This document shows positions 1 through 7,551 of a stretch of 64,000 nucleotides of DNA, one piece after another; the stretch's first letter is position 1, and each line of letters starts with the position of its first letter. This stretch comes from an uncultured Bryobacterales bacterium (GTDB taxonomy: Bacteria > Acidobacteriota > Terriglobia > Bryobacterales > UBA6623): contig CATOTH010000007.1 of assembly GCA_951813065.1 (NCBI GenBank), forward strand, positions 124,001 through 188,000. The letters are read 5' to 3'. Under the pieces are notes generated by a model. The model was given only the letters and a program-made list of their open reading frames with translations, did no database searches and had not been told where the DNA came from. Position numbers and translations under genes: made by a program.

Positions 1-342
1 GAATCTTGCCGAAACACTGCACGCTGGGTCCACGTCAGCGTGCCTTCAGGCAAGAGAGCGCTCAGTGCCGCGACCGACTGCCTCTCAGGCGCGGAATTCT
101 TCGTCACGGATCGTGGAGAGGGCGAATTGCAGCATGTAGCGGTAGGTGCGGAACCCTCGCCTCCGCACGGCGTCCTACACTCTAGGCGTATCGAATCGAC
201 AAGTCCGAACACTGACAACATGGTGTTGCAAGACTTGAGCCCGAGTGGCGCTCGAACGGGAGTCGGTCCGAGCGCATGAGGGAATGGTGTTGTAATTGCG
301 GAGGGGCTTGACAGGGGTAGGCCATTGGCCCATATGATCAGT
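1..342. other. Left edge, no supported gene
   Basis: No coding region here can be supported. On the minus strand a short open stretch ends at about 79 (last residues IRDEEFRA), but a stop lies just upstream near 183 and I do not recognise the family. It could be the tail of a decayed gene. The right end carries the promoter of the BrnT-like module. Confidence 0.4.
308..338 (+). promoter_or_regulatory. Sigma70-type promoter of the BrnT/antitoxin module
   Basis: A perfect -35 box TTGACA lies at 308-313. A -10 candidate lies at 331-336 (CATATG, 17-base spacer) or 333-338 (TATGAT, 19-base spacer). Transcription would begin almost at the toxin ATG at 343, so the message would have little or no leader. 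Confidence 0.5.
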
Positions 343-624
343 ATGGAGTTCGAATAGGACAACGCCAAGAACAGCGCTTGCTTCACGAGTCGCGGCTTCG
401 ACTTTGCTTATGCCGTTCGCGCCTTCGTCGACCCGCGCCGGATCGTGGTGCAGGATCGTCGGTGGGACTATGGCGAGGATCGCTATCGGCTGATCGGCAT
501 GATCGACGGGCGGGCGTATGTCGTCGTCTACACGGTGCGGGGTTCGGCCATCCGCATTATTTCGGCCCGCAAGGCCAACAGGAAGGAGATATCGGACTAT
601 GAGTACCACGTGCGTCAGGATTGA
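343..624 (+). pseudogene. brnT: BrnT-like toxin with premature stop at codon 5
   Basis: In one frame this reads as a BrnT-family ribonuclease toxin of 93 codons. It begins MEFE-stop-DNAK, where BrnT proteins normally begin MEFEWDxxK, so the stop TAG at 355-357 sits where Trp is expected. The rest keeps the fold: VDPRR, DYGEDRYRLIG, DGRAYVVVYT and the C-terminal RIISARKANRKE. There is no second lesion. No in-frame start close downstream would restore the full protein. The 3' end overlaps the antitoxin start by 26 bases, as in functional BrnTA operons. I infer a recently inactivated toxin; family BrnT toxins cleave RNA and are neutralised by the protein encoded next. Confidence 0.85.
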
Positions 625-934
625 TCCCGACGAACCGGCGACCTTCCCTGAGGGGCGGATCGACCCTGCGGTGGTGGACGCCACCACCGAGGCGGAGATC
701 GCCTTGCAGCAGAAGGAAGACGACGCCGAGGCGATGCAGGACATGGCGCGGTATGCGCGCCGGATTCGTCGACGGCTGGGGCTCAGCCAGATGGAGCTCG
801 CGCGGCGCATCGACGTGCCTCACGAGACGATCCGCAATTGGGAACAGGGGAAGCGCTGCCCGACCGGCGCGGCGCGCGCCCTATTGCGGGTGCTCGACAA
901 GGCCCCGGAGACTGCGCTCCGCGTTCTGACCTGA
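599..934 (+). CDS. XRE-type antitoxin of the BrnT module
   Basis: A 111-residue protein. The first half is acidic and probably extended, the part expected to bind the toxin. The second half is a helix-turn-helix of the Cro/C1 type, with LGLSQMELARRIDVPHETI as recognition region and NWEQGKRCP after it. The ATG at 599 has a strong AAGGAGAT ribosome site inside the toxin gene. The frame differs from that of the toxin, and the overlap implies translational coupling. The gene is intact although its toxin is not, so it may persist as an orphan regulator or as an anti-addiction factor. The HTH class is clear; the pairing rests on position. Confidence 0.8.
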   Translation: MSTTCVRIDPDEPATFPEGRIDPAVVDATTEAEIALQQKEDDAEAMQDMARYARRIRRRLGLSQMELARRIDVPHETIRNWEQGKRCPTGAARALLRVLDKAPETALRVLT

Positions 935-1067
935 AATGAGGGCGACGATGCATTCTCTCAAGATTCTCTTCATTGCACGCCTGCCCCGGCATGTCATGAG
1001 AGGGGCGACAGGCACGGACAACAGCATGATTCTGCAAGGGGAATCCCCTGCCTAGCGACGATTAGAA

Positions 1068-1448
1068 TTGTCGTTAGCCGCCAACGAGCTGGTCGAAAAC
1101 CTCTCGCTCGCGGCTCGCAACGACCGCCTCCGCGACGCCCTGGCCGCCTACGTCGGTCCGCAACTCCTGGTCTGTGACGAAGTCGCATACCTCGCCCACG
1201 GACCCGACGCCGCCAACGGTTTCTTCCATGTCGTCGACGAGCGCCACCGCCGCCGTCGCTCCATGGTCTTCACCACCAACAAGCCTCTCGAGCTCTGGGG
1301 ACGCGTCCTGCACGACCCCGACCTCGCCGAAGCCATCCTCGGCCGTATCCTCGAGCGCGGCCGCATCGTCACGCTCGAAGGACCCTCCATGCGCACCCCC
1401 CACCTAGACCCGCCGCCGGGTCAGTCTGACCAGGAGACTGCCTCATGA
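1068..1448 (+). pseudogene. istB: IS21-family IstB helper ATPase, C-terminal fragment
   Basis: This is the C-terminal half of an IstB AAA+ ATPase that assists the IS21 transposase. It shows Walker B LLVCDEVAYL, the sensor region MVFTTNKPLELWG and the terminal RGRIVTLEGPSMR. The N-terminal half with Walker A is missing, and stops lie in frame just before 1068 with no partner istA nearby, so it cannot function. A second 3' istB fragment at 9,603-9,735 on the other strand shares nearly all of the last 40 residues, with the ending SDQETAS. Confidence 0.85.
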
Positions 1449-1497
1449 AACGTCTTCCCAGCCCTTCTGGGAATCCCTCTCTGTGTGTGCTATAAGG

Positions 1498-1530
1498 TCC
1501 GGAAAAATCATGCCATAATAACTGGAACCC
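1498..1530 (+). repeat. Putative IS21 right-end repeat, copy 1
   Basis: This 33-base segment begins TCCGGA and ends ACTGGAACCC. It matches the reverse complement of 9,522-9,554 at 27 of 33 bases by hand count. Each copy lies about 49 bases beyond its istB stop codon. The conserved spacing supports a terminal sequence of one IS21-like element family. Neither element has a visible left end. Confidence 0.55.
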
Positions 1531-1726
1531 ACACCCAACGTAGCGACCGCACTTGGGGGTACATTGAGGCGTTCGAGACACAGCCTCACCGAACCGCTAC
1601 GCTGGCCTCGAGAGACTGTTATCCATTGAGAGAACACAGACTCGGACCTGTGGCAGTGATCCTCTCTGCCATGCTGACGTGGATGCAGCCTACGATCACT
1701 CTACGAATCAGCGAGTGCGAGGGCAA

Positions 1727-2206
1727 GTGACCCGCTTGCTGCTAGCTGGCTTTCTTGTGTCCCATATAGCTGCCGGCCAGTCCCGACCAGATGAATTGCG
1801 GTTTCATGTTGGGACAGCCACATTCTTCGAGGCAGACCAGCATTTCATGGTCGGAGGCTCCTACCGCATGTATTTCGGCAAGCGAGGCTGGGGCATCGAG
1901 CCTGAATACTCGGCAATGGTCATCACCGCCCATACCGATCACATGCTGGCTGCCAGCATTGTGAAAGACCTCAGCAAGCCGACCAGCAAGCGAGTCTGGT
2001 ACATCCTGATGGGTGCCGGCATGAACCACCAGCGCAGAAGGCATTCTTCCAGTACGCACTGGCCATCAGCCTTGGCATGGGGCGTGGGCATGAAAGCTCG
2101 TCTAGGGAAGCGAGTGTATGTGGCGCCACAGGTGCGGATCGGCTGGGAGCCGAATATCAGATTCTCCGTGTTCTTCGGTCGCATGATGGCCAAGGTGAAA
2201 CAGTGA
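1727..2206 (+). CDS. Outer-membrane beta-barrel protein, paralogue 1
   Basis: A predicted exported protein of 159 residues. I place the start at GTG 1727, behind GAGGG at 1719-1723, because this puts a signal peptide at the N-terminus (VTRLLLAGFLVSHIAAGQ). The upstream ATG at 1679 would add a hydrophilic tail before it. The mature part has alternating strand segments such as FHVGTATFFEADQHFMVGGS and RLGKRVYVAPQVRIGW, typical of small 8-stranded barrels. The end (FGRMMAKVKQ) lacks the terminal aromatic residue that barrel assembly normally needs, so it may be slightly damaged. It precedes a paralogue by 11 bases, probably in one operon. No specific function can be given. Confidence 0.65.
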   Translation: MTRLLLAGFLVSHIAAGQSRPDELRFHVGTATFFEADQHFMVGGSYRMYFGKRGWGIEPEYSAMVITAHTDHMLAASIVKDLSKPTSKRVWYILMGAGMNHQRRRHSSSTHWPSALAWGVGMKARLGKRVYVAPQVRIGWEPNIRFSVFFGRMMAKVKQ

Positions 2207-2217
2207 AGGTCGGTACC

Positions 2218-2775
2218 ATGCGCTGGATCACGGCAAGCTGGCTGTTGCTTGCCTATACCGTGACGGCTGCTGCACAGGCACAGGACCACCGATTCCGAAT
2301 GGCAGGGCAGGCTGGATTTACCTATGGCCTTGATGACTCCCCACCCTATGGCTTTCTGCGTGGTGGGTCTTTCTCAGCACGTGTGGAGAAGCGCTGGTGG
2401 GTCGGCTTGGAATTCATCGACATCGATCTCTTTGGACCGTACGAAAGCTACGATCAGAAGGCATGGATGCTGACTCCGGTCTTTGAATACAATTTTCGGG
2501 AATCGCGAAGGTTCCAGCCCTATGTGGCCTTTGGTGTCGGCCTCACGCAGTTTCGCTCTTACCTTGAAGAGGATCTGATCCGTGACCCTGACGATCCGGA
2601 CAATCCCGACAAGTTCATTTTCACTTATGCGTGGGACCGCGAGCACGTCATTAACGTTGCAGGCGGATTCGGAGCAAGACTCTATCTCACAAGCCGACTG
2701 TATGTTGCCCCAGAGGCCCGTCTTGGCCTGTCACCACCAGTGCGGGTATCCGTTGCCCTAGGCTATAGCTTCTGA
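2218..2775 (+). CDS. Outer-membrane beta-barrel protein, paralogue 2
   Basis: A 185-residue protein starting at ATG 2218 with GAAGG eight bases upstream. It has a signal peptide (MRWITASWLLLAYTVTAAAQA), then short amphipathic strands: VEKRWWVGLEFIDIDLF, FQPYVAFGVGLTQF and LYLTSRLYVAPEARLGL. It ends in YSF, the C-terminal Phe that the BAM machinery recognises in outer-membrane barrels. The acidic segment EEDLIRDPDDPDNPD is probably a surface loop. The motif LYVAPEARLG matches VYVAPQVRIG of the gene before it, so the two arose by tandem duplication. The pair sits among mobile-element remnants and may have been acquired with them. Confidence 0.75.
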   Translation: MRWITASWLLLAYTVTAAAQAQDHRFRMAGQAGFTYGLDDSPPYGFLRGGSFSARVEKRWWVGLEFIDIDLFGPYESYDQKAWMLTPVFEYNFRESRRFQPYVAFGVGLTQFRSYLEEDLIRDPDDPDNPDKFIFTYAWDREHVINVAGGFGARLYLTSRLYVAPEARLGLSPPVRVSVALGYSF

Positions 2776-3296
2776 AAGGAACTGAGCGTATGGACCAAGT
2801 CTTCCGGTCGGTGTTTCCGGCACTCGTCGCGGTTCGGGTCTCTCTTGGCGAATAGGCTTCACGCCCAGTCACCGTCGACCCTGGAGTACCGCGGCAGAGC
2901 GGTTCCCATTCAGCCGATCGGCGATCGGTTCGATGCTTGGGCGGAGGCCCATGCTGCCTGGGATGCTTGTCCAAGTCGCTTCCCCGCGAAATGATCGGCG
3001 TCACGACCAGAGCTGGAGCGTGCGGAGCGCCCTGTCCTGCCTCCGTCTCGTTGGTTCGCACCCCCTCTCTCGGCAAGTTCCAAAACTCGGCCATCGCCGA
3101 GAGCGGAATCGAGACCCCGACCCGGTCACCGGTCAGGATCACTTCGGCCCGCGGCCGCTTGTGCGTGATCGCATCTCGCACAGCTTCCTGCGGCACGTTC
3201 ATCATCCGGGCACCCCGGCAATCGAGAACAGCAACTCGGAATCAGTCATTCTTGGTGCGACCATCACTCGTCCGCCCCACTCGTCCTCCTGTGGTG
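2776..3296. other. Gap with no assignable gene
   Basis: No supported gene. A minus-strand open frame (2,687-3,205) begins MMNVPQEAVRDAITHKRPRA and lies downstream of the integrase fragment in the same direction. I do not recognise it, and its second half looks like non-coding sequence. Confidence 0.35.
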
Positions 3297-3542
3297 TCAC
3301 TCGCCCGTTCCTGCAAAGCCACGATCGCTTTGTCGAAGTACTCCATTGTCCTGTCCATGCGAGGCTGCCTGTCGTTGATATAACCGGAGAACCGTCCGCA
3401 GGTCCGAATGCCCCAGAACTTCCTTCAGGGCGACCAAGTCCTTCGTCGCGTCGTAGAACCACGTCGCGAACATGTGCCTGAGGGAATACAAGCTGAAGGG
3501 AGGGACAGCGCCCTCAACCGCCCTTAGAACACGCTCGTGCAC
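3297..3542 (-). pseudogene. Tyrosine recombinase, C-terminal fragment
   Basis: This fragment keeps the catalytic end of a phage-type integrase. SLRHMFATWFY carries the R-x-x-H box, LKEVLGHSDLRTVLRLY carries the GHS box, and the last tyrosine is at the nucleophile position. The N-terminal DNA-binding domains and the first catalytic arginine are absent, and the ankyrin gene starts on the opposite strand at the same place. It is a remnant of an integrated element and cannot recombine. Confidence 0.7.
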
Positions 3543-4357
3543 TCATATCAGGCCCGAATATGTCAACGGCCTGTCAGGATCGCCAGCTTTCTCGCTTGCG
3601 TTATCGGCCCGTCTCGAAAACACCCACGGTCCGGGAGCATTGGTGATGCGCCTGGCGAGAACCCGCTTCGTCAACTGCTGGAGGCGGATCTGGACGCAGC
3701 GTTGCATGCCGCCATCAAGGACGGTGATCCTGCAATCGCGCGGGATCTGCTTCGGTCCGGAGCCGACCCCGACGCCGTTGTCACCGCGCAAGACGGGGAC
3801 AGTCAAGTCGTCGCGGCCGTCTTGCACACGGCTGTGGACGAAGGAACTCTTGAGATCGTGCGCATACTTCTGGACGCGGGGCCGGAGCCAAGTGTCAGTT
3901 CGGACGGAGTGAAGGGCAAGTGCAGAATAGCTGGCACGGCACTTCATATCGCCATATCCAGGCAGCACCTTGGCATCGTCAAGCTCCTGCTGAAAATGGG
4001 TGCGGACACCGAGGTGCTCGAGGTGATGATCGAGGGCACTACGGAGATCAGGCGGACCGCGTTGTTCGCCTCGGCAACGGAGGGCTGGCTGGAAGCCGTC
4101 CGGGCACTGCTGTGGGCGGGGGCCGACCCCCATGCTGTCTCCGCGGACATTGTTCGAGAGCGCGGAGTCCATTGGTCTGCGCCGCATGCAGCTGCCGCCA
4201 AGGGTCACGCCGGAGTCGTGCGGGTACTGCTGGGGGCACAGCCCATGACGCCTCGACGAACGAAGGGGAGACAGCGCTCCAGCTTGCGCGCAGTCGGGAT
4301 CGCGATTGCTGCGTGGCGGTTCTGGAGGAAGCCGCGCGAGGAGAAACGTCGCACTGA
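3537..4357 (+). pseudogene. Ankyrin-repeat protein, frameshifted in the last repeat
   Basis: The frame from ATG 3537 gives at least four ankyrin repeats: DAALHAAIKDGDPAIARDLL, VLHTAVDEGTLEIVRILLDA, ALHIAISRQHLGIVKLLLKM and ALFASATEGWLEAVRALLWA, plus HAAAAKGHAGVVRVLLG. After VRVLLGA the consensus is lost and the frame runs to 4,367. In the next frame the repeat continues as NEGETALQLARSRDRDCCVA and stops at 4,357. The shift falls at a run of five G at 4,232-4,236. This may be a true mutation, a slippage site or a sequencing error. There is no signal peptide, so the product would be cytoplasmic. The true N-terminus is unsure because the start abuts an integrase fragment. Confidence 0.65.
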
Positions 4358-4587
4358 ACTCACTTGAGGGCATGTTGGAATCGGCCGCTCGGGAAATGTC
4401 GCTCGGCTAGACGATCAGTCAACGAGGCCCAGGATTCCCGAACTGGCGATCTCACCGCGACGGTCGGCTCGGCGTGCGGGTTGCGCGCTCCGCCTGATTC
4501 ATCGCTCAGGGCCGGCAGCCCAACCGCGTTCCGCGGATCGATCCGGCCACGGCAGCTTCACCGGCGGCCGTCGCGGCGTCTCCGGAA

Positions 4588-4840
4588 TCACCGGACCAGC
4601 GGCTGACAGCCAGCCGTCAAGACCCGAATCGGGACCCGGCACACGGGCTTCGGCCCGCTCCTCAGGGCCTGCTGTCGCTCGTGGCCCCGGTCCAGCAGAT
4701 AGTCGCTCATGTCCAGCGCGTCATTGTTGGCCCGGTAGATCGTCCGCGGGCCGTCCCGTAGCGGCATGGACCCAGGAACCCACGTAGGCGGCGTGCAGGG
4801 TCGGGTCGTGACTGATCTTTAGGGAGTCGCCGGTGATCAT
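4588..4840 (-). pseudogene. ArdC-like antirestriction protein, C-terminal fragment
   Basis: Read on the minus strand in two frames, this is the end of an ArdC/DUF1738 protein. The first frame (from 4,840) gives ITGDSLKISHDPTLHAAYVGSW. After a frameshift near 4,750 the second gives TIYRANNDALDMSDYLLDR and ends at 4,588. ArdC-type proteins of plasmids and integrative elements end in HAAYVxSWxxxLxxDxRxIxxA followed by a helix with ADYL. The N-terminal single-strand DNA binding part and the metallopeptidase HExxH are gone. Such genes protect incoming DNA from restriction, so this is a trace of a former conjugative element. Confidence 0.6.
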
Positions 4841-4980
4841 CGAACTGGACCGACTCCGTTTCCGTGGACAAGCGGAGATACTGAAGAGGCAGCAGAGAGG
4901 CGCGGAAATAGCGGGGTGTGCGCAGCTCGTTGCACTCCACGCGGGTCACCGGGGTCGCTCGTAGTAGGGGGAGCAGAGCG

Positions 4981-5154
4981 TTAGCAGATACGGCTACCGA
5001 TGCGTTCGCTCTTGGCCACCCCCAGCAGCTGGGTCATCTCGTGCTCAAGGACTCCCTGGGCGGTGCGACGGATGGCCTCCCAAACTAGGGTTACATCCTG
5101 CTCGAAGGCCTGTTGCCGCCAGGCATCCCCTTTCGTACGCTTCTTGTCGGCCAT
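4981..5154 (-). pseudogene. IS256-family transposase, N-terminal fragment
   Basis: The first 57 residues of an IS256-type DDE transposase, from ATG 5,154 behind a good GGAGAG ribosome site: MADKKRTKGDAWRQQAF, then QGVLEHEMTQLLGVAKSER. The family continues with a GYRSGYY-like segment and the catalytic domain. Here a stop follows IGSRIC and nothing further is recognisable, so only the extreme N-terminus remains. Confidence 0.7.
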
Positions 5155-5297
5155 TGTCTGCTCTCCTTTCTGGCTCAACACACCAGCGAACCCCGGCGGG
5201 CAATGGCCACTCGCAACCCCCGCTGGCTTCTTGGAGAACCAAATGTACGCAACTGTTCGAGAACCCGAGGGTCAGCCCGGCAGAATCATGTAGACTT

Positions 5298-5312
5298 GCT
5301 TGCAGTGCAAGC
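5298..5312. promoter_or_regulatory. 15-base palindrome, candidate antitoxin operator
   Basis: GCTTGCAGTGCAAGC is a perfect palindrome around one central G, 45 bases before the antitoxin ATG at 5,358. Ribbon-helix-helix antitoxins of this class repress their own operon by binding such repeats, so this is the likely operator. The inference rests on symmetry and position only. Confidence 0.5.
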
Positions 5313-5357
5313 TTCCAGTCGTCCGGACACATCCTGCACTATTGCGAGGCATGGCCG

Positions 5358-5603
5358 ATGGCGAGTATTACGATCCGCAATCTCGACGATGACTTGAAGA
5401 CGCGCCTGCGGGTGCGCGCAGCCGAGCACAGCCGTTCCATGGAAGAGGAAGTTAGAATTATCCTGCGCGACACGGTGGATGGAGGACGGACGGCCCCTCG
5501 GGACCTAGCGAAGTTCACCCGCGAATGCTTCGCGCCCGTCGGTGGCGTTGAACTCGAACTTCCCCCGCGTGGCCCGATGCAAGAGCCTCCGGATTTTTCC
5601 TGA
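5358..5603 (+). CDS. FitA/StbC-like ribbon-helix-helix antitoxin
   Basis: An 81-residue antitoxin. The N-terminal MASITIRNLDDDLKTRLRVR supplies the strand and first helix of a ribbon-helix-helix fold, and AAEHSRSMEEEVRIILR the second helix. This is the standard pattern of FitA/StbC-type VapB proteins. The C-terminal part, with GGVELELPPRG, is the expected toxin-binding tail. ATG 5,358 follows GCGAGGCATGGCC, a weak ribosome site. A PIN-domain toxin gene follows after ten bases, but it carries a stop codon. The antitoxin itself has no lesion. Confidence 0.8.
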   Translation: MASITIRNLDDDLKTRLRVRAAEHSRSMEEEVRIILRDTVDGGRTAPRDLAKFTRECFAPVGGVELELPPRGPMQEPPDFS

Positions 5604-5613
5604 GTAGCCTCCC

Positions 5614-6066
5614 ATGCTCGTCCTAGACACGAATGTGGCGTCCGAACTCATGCGACCCGAACCGACGCCCTCAGTCGTGGCGTAAATCGCGGACCGCGAC
5701 GCAGAGCAGCTGTATCTGACAGCGGTGAGCGAAGCGGAACTCCTCTATGGCGTTGCGATCACGCCGACGGGCAGACGACGAAATGCGCTGGAGGCCGCCA
5801 TGAGCCGATGGCTCGACCTAGGCTTCGCCGATCGGATTCTGCCGTTCGACAGCTCCGCCGCCCGAGCCTACGCAGAGATTGCATCCCGCCGCCGCCATGC
5901 GGGTCGGCCCATCGGAGAGGCCGACTGCCAGATCGCCGCCATATCCCGCTCGCACGGTGCCGTACTGGTGACACGCAACGTGCACGATTTCGAGGATACA
6001 GGAGTCGATCTTGTCGACCCTTGGACAGCCCTGCAGACTTCGCGTGAACTGAGGCGTGATCACTGA
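5614..6066 (+). pseudogene. FitB/VapC-like PIN toxin with premature stop at codon 24
   Basis: This 150-codon frame encodes a PIN-domain ribonuclease. It has the first acidic box VLDTNVASELMRP, the second YLTAVSEAELLYGV, and the third IGEADCQIAAISRS followed by LVTRNVHDFEDTGVDLVDPW. TAA at 5,683-5,685 interrupts it after PTPSVVA, where FitB-like toxins usually have Trp (VxAWxxxxxxxxLY). The rest of the frame is undamaged. Restart at GTG 5,725 would omit the first catalytic aspartate (LDTN), so a shortened product should be inactive. The gene is dead or needs readthrough, while its antitoxin is intact. Confidence 0.8.
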
Positions 6067-6248
6067 GCGACACACGCATTCAGGATCCCGTCCGGCTCTG
6101 CACTCCGGCGGACAGTACAAAGAGTGCTCTTTTCCCCTCGGATTGAGCGTTCAATTTCGCCGGAATCCGTAGTCTGACTACGAGAGCCGTCAAATTAGCT
6201 GTCACTGCAGCCTACTAGACCGGGAATCTCTGAACGTACTGAGCGGGT

Positions 6249-6512
6249 GCTATTCCGCATCGTCGCCCGCACCTTGGGAGATCTCCGCCGATCCCTGCCA
6301 ACCTAGGTGCCGAGGTCGGACTCCTCGCTGACCTACACACTTGGGCCGGGACCCTCCGCTACCACTTTCATCTGCACTGCCTGGTTAGTGGCATGGCGAC
6401 CCATCCTGTAGCGAGTCAGATTATTCGGGCAGGAGACCGCTGGACTGCCTGCCGGCCCCGCTTCTTAATGCCCGTCCGCATTTTGTCCCGCCGTTTCCGC
6501 ACGCTCTCCTGA
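6249..6512 (+). pseudogene. IS91-family rolling-circle transposase fragment
   Basis: A hidden remnant of an HUH/Y2-type transposase. LFRIVARTLGDLRR starts it; after a frameshift near 6,290 comes NLGAEVGLLADLHTWAGTL. Then follow FHLHCLVSG, the metal-binding HUH motif H-L-H, and RWTACRPRFLMPVRILSRRF. These match the IS91 order LGAEIGxxAxLHTWGQxL, HxHCxVxGG, W-RPGFxxPVRxLSRxFR. A stop follows at 6,510-6,512, and the tyrosine region is missing. The piece lies between two toxin-antitoxin modules; IS91 elements can move neighbouring genes by one-ended transposition. Confidence 0.7.
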
Positions 6513-6649
6513 TATCGATTGAGCCGCGCAGTGATCATCCCATAGGTAACCCCGTGCCAAGATTGTCCCAGAATGCGTTTTCATGCACGGCGGTTGGGTT
6601 GAGCTCATGAGATACTTGTATTGCAGTAGTGCGCCTAGGAGGATTCGCG

Positions 6650-6886
6650 ATGAAGTCCGTGGCCCTTCGCTTGCCGGATGAAGTCGCCCAACGCCTGAAT
6701 CGGTTGGCCGACAGAACCGGACGCAGCAAGACTTTCTACATGATCGAAGCCATTCGGGAGCACTTGGATGATTTGGAGGACTTGTACCTAGCCGAGCAGC
6801 GGCTGATCGATATCCAGGCCGGAAAGTCTCAAGCCGTCCCGCTGGAAGAAGTGCTCGAGTTCTATGGCTTGGAGAGTCGAGATTGA
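6650..6886 (+). CDS. relB: RelB/CopG-type antitoxin
   Basis: A 78-residue antitoxin. MKSVALRLPDEVAQRLNRLA and GRSKTFYMIEAIREHL form a ribbon-helix-helix DNA-binding domain, and EDLYLAEQRLIDIQAGKS is the linker helix that clamps RelE toxins. The ATG at 6,650 follows a perfect AGGAGG at 6,637-6,642 with seven bases between. The toxin gene starts inside this gene with a 23-base overlap, which couples their translation. Both partners are intact, making this one of the three apparently functional modules on the island. Confidence 0.85.
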   Translation: MKSVALRLPDEVAQRLNRLADRTGRSKTFYMIEAIREHLDDLEDLYLAEQRLIDIQAGKSQAVPLEEVLEFYGLESRD

Positions 6887-7133
6887 CCGCGCCGCCGTGC
6901 GCGACTTGGGCAAGCTCGACCGACAGGCGGCGCGGCACATTCTGGCATTTCTGCACGGCCGCATTGCCACGCTGGACGATCCGCACAGCATCGGCGCGGC
7001 GCTCAAGGGTTCCCGCCTCGGCGAGTCTTGGAAGTATCGGGTAGGCGATTACCGGATCATAACCCGCATCGAGGACAATGCTTTGCGTGTCCTGGTGGTG
7101 AGGGTCGCTCGCCGCGACAGGGTGTACAGGTGA
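6864..7133 (+). CDS. relE: RelE-family mRNA interferase toxin
   Basis: An 89-residue toxin of usual RelE length, full from MAWRVEIDRAAVRDLGKLD to RVARRDRVYR. RelE proteins cut mRNA in the ribosomal A site. GESWKYRVGDYRIITRIED carries the conserved basic/aromatic strand (YRVGDYRI), and the last residues, RRDRVYR, match the C-terminal Arg/Tyr needed for cleavage. It overlaps relB by 23 bases. There are no lesions, so it should be active when not bound by the antitoxin. Confidence 0.85.
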   Translation: MAWRVEIDRAAVRDLGKLDRQAARHILAFLHGRIATLDDPHSIGAALKGSRLGESWKYRVGDYRIITRIEDNALRVLVVRVARRDRVYR

Positions 7134-7514
7134 AGGGTCACATGGCAGTGGGAGAACATGGCGCGTTACCGGGACCGTTTGGTTTCAATGAAGGAGACCG
7201 TGTTCGCCTTGGCGAAGCCAAGAACGTTCTGCAACTGGCAGGTCTTCTATCGCACCTTGGTGCGCAGTGTCAGCCTGCTCACGCTGGACTTGCTGGCGGC
7301 GGCGAATCAGCTCGGGGTGCTTTCCAAATCAGTAACCCTCGTCAGAGCGATCCACCCTTGCCGCGCCTGAATCCTCGGATCCGCTTAGCCCACCCAGGCC
7401 AATGCGCTGCCAATCGCAGACTCACACTTCCAACAACCCTTCTTGGTGCCCATTCTCTACACCGAAACCGATAATTGAACTTGCCTGACAGTGGGTTTGC
7501 GGGCTTGAGTGGGC
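7134..7514. other. Gap between two toxin-antitoxin modules
   Basis: I see no gene here. A short plus-strand frame at 7,158-7,370 contains a hydrophobic patch (LLTLDLLAAANQLGVL) but has no family features and poor start signals. Confidence 0.4.
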
Positions 7515-7551
7515 TTGGCCGCCTGTAATCAATACGCATATAATTCGTATT
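7515..7551 (+). promoter_or_regulatory. Promoter with overlapping inverted repeat
   Basis: A perfect -10 TATAAT at 7,539-7,544 lies 18 bases after TTGGCC (7,515-7,520). The -10 sits inside the inverted repeat AATACG (7,531-7,536) / CGTATT (7,546-7,551). A protein bound there would block the promoter. The expected transcription start, near 7,551, is next to the GTG start codon at 7,552, so the mRNA would be leaderless. Confidence 0.6.

Noticed and set aside
3472-3912. Plus-strand 146-codon gene overlapping the ankyrin gene
   Set aside because: It is an alternative frame of the ankyrin repeats with no domain of its own.
343-6066. Stop codons reassigned to Trp, explaining the in-frame stops
   Set aside because: TGG is used for Trp throughout, TAG, TGA and TAA all end intact genes here, and several of the affected genes also carry frameshifts. 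Ordinary pseudogenes explain the data better.
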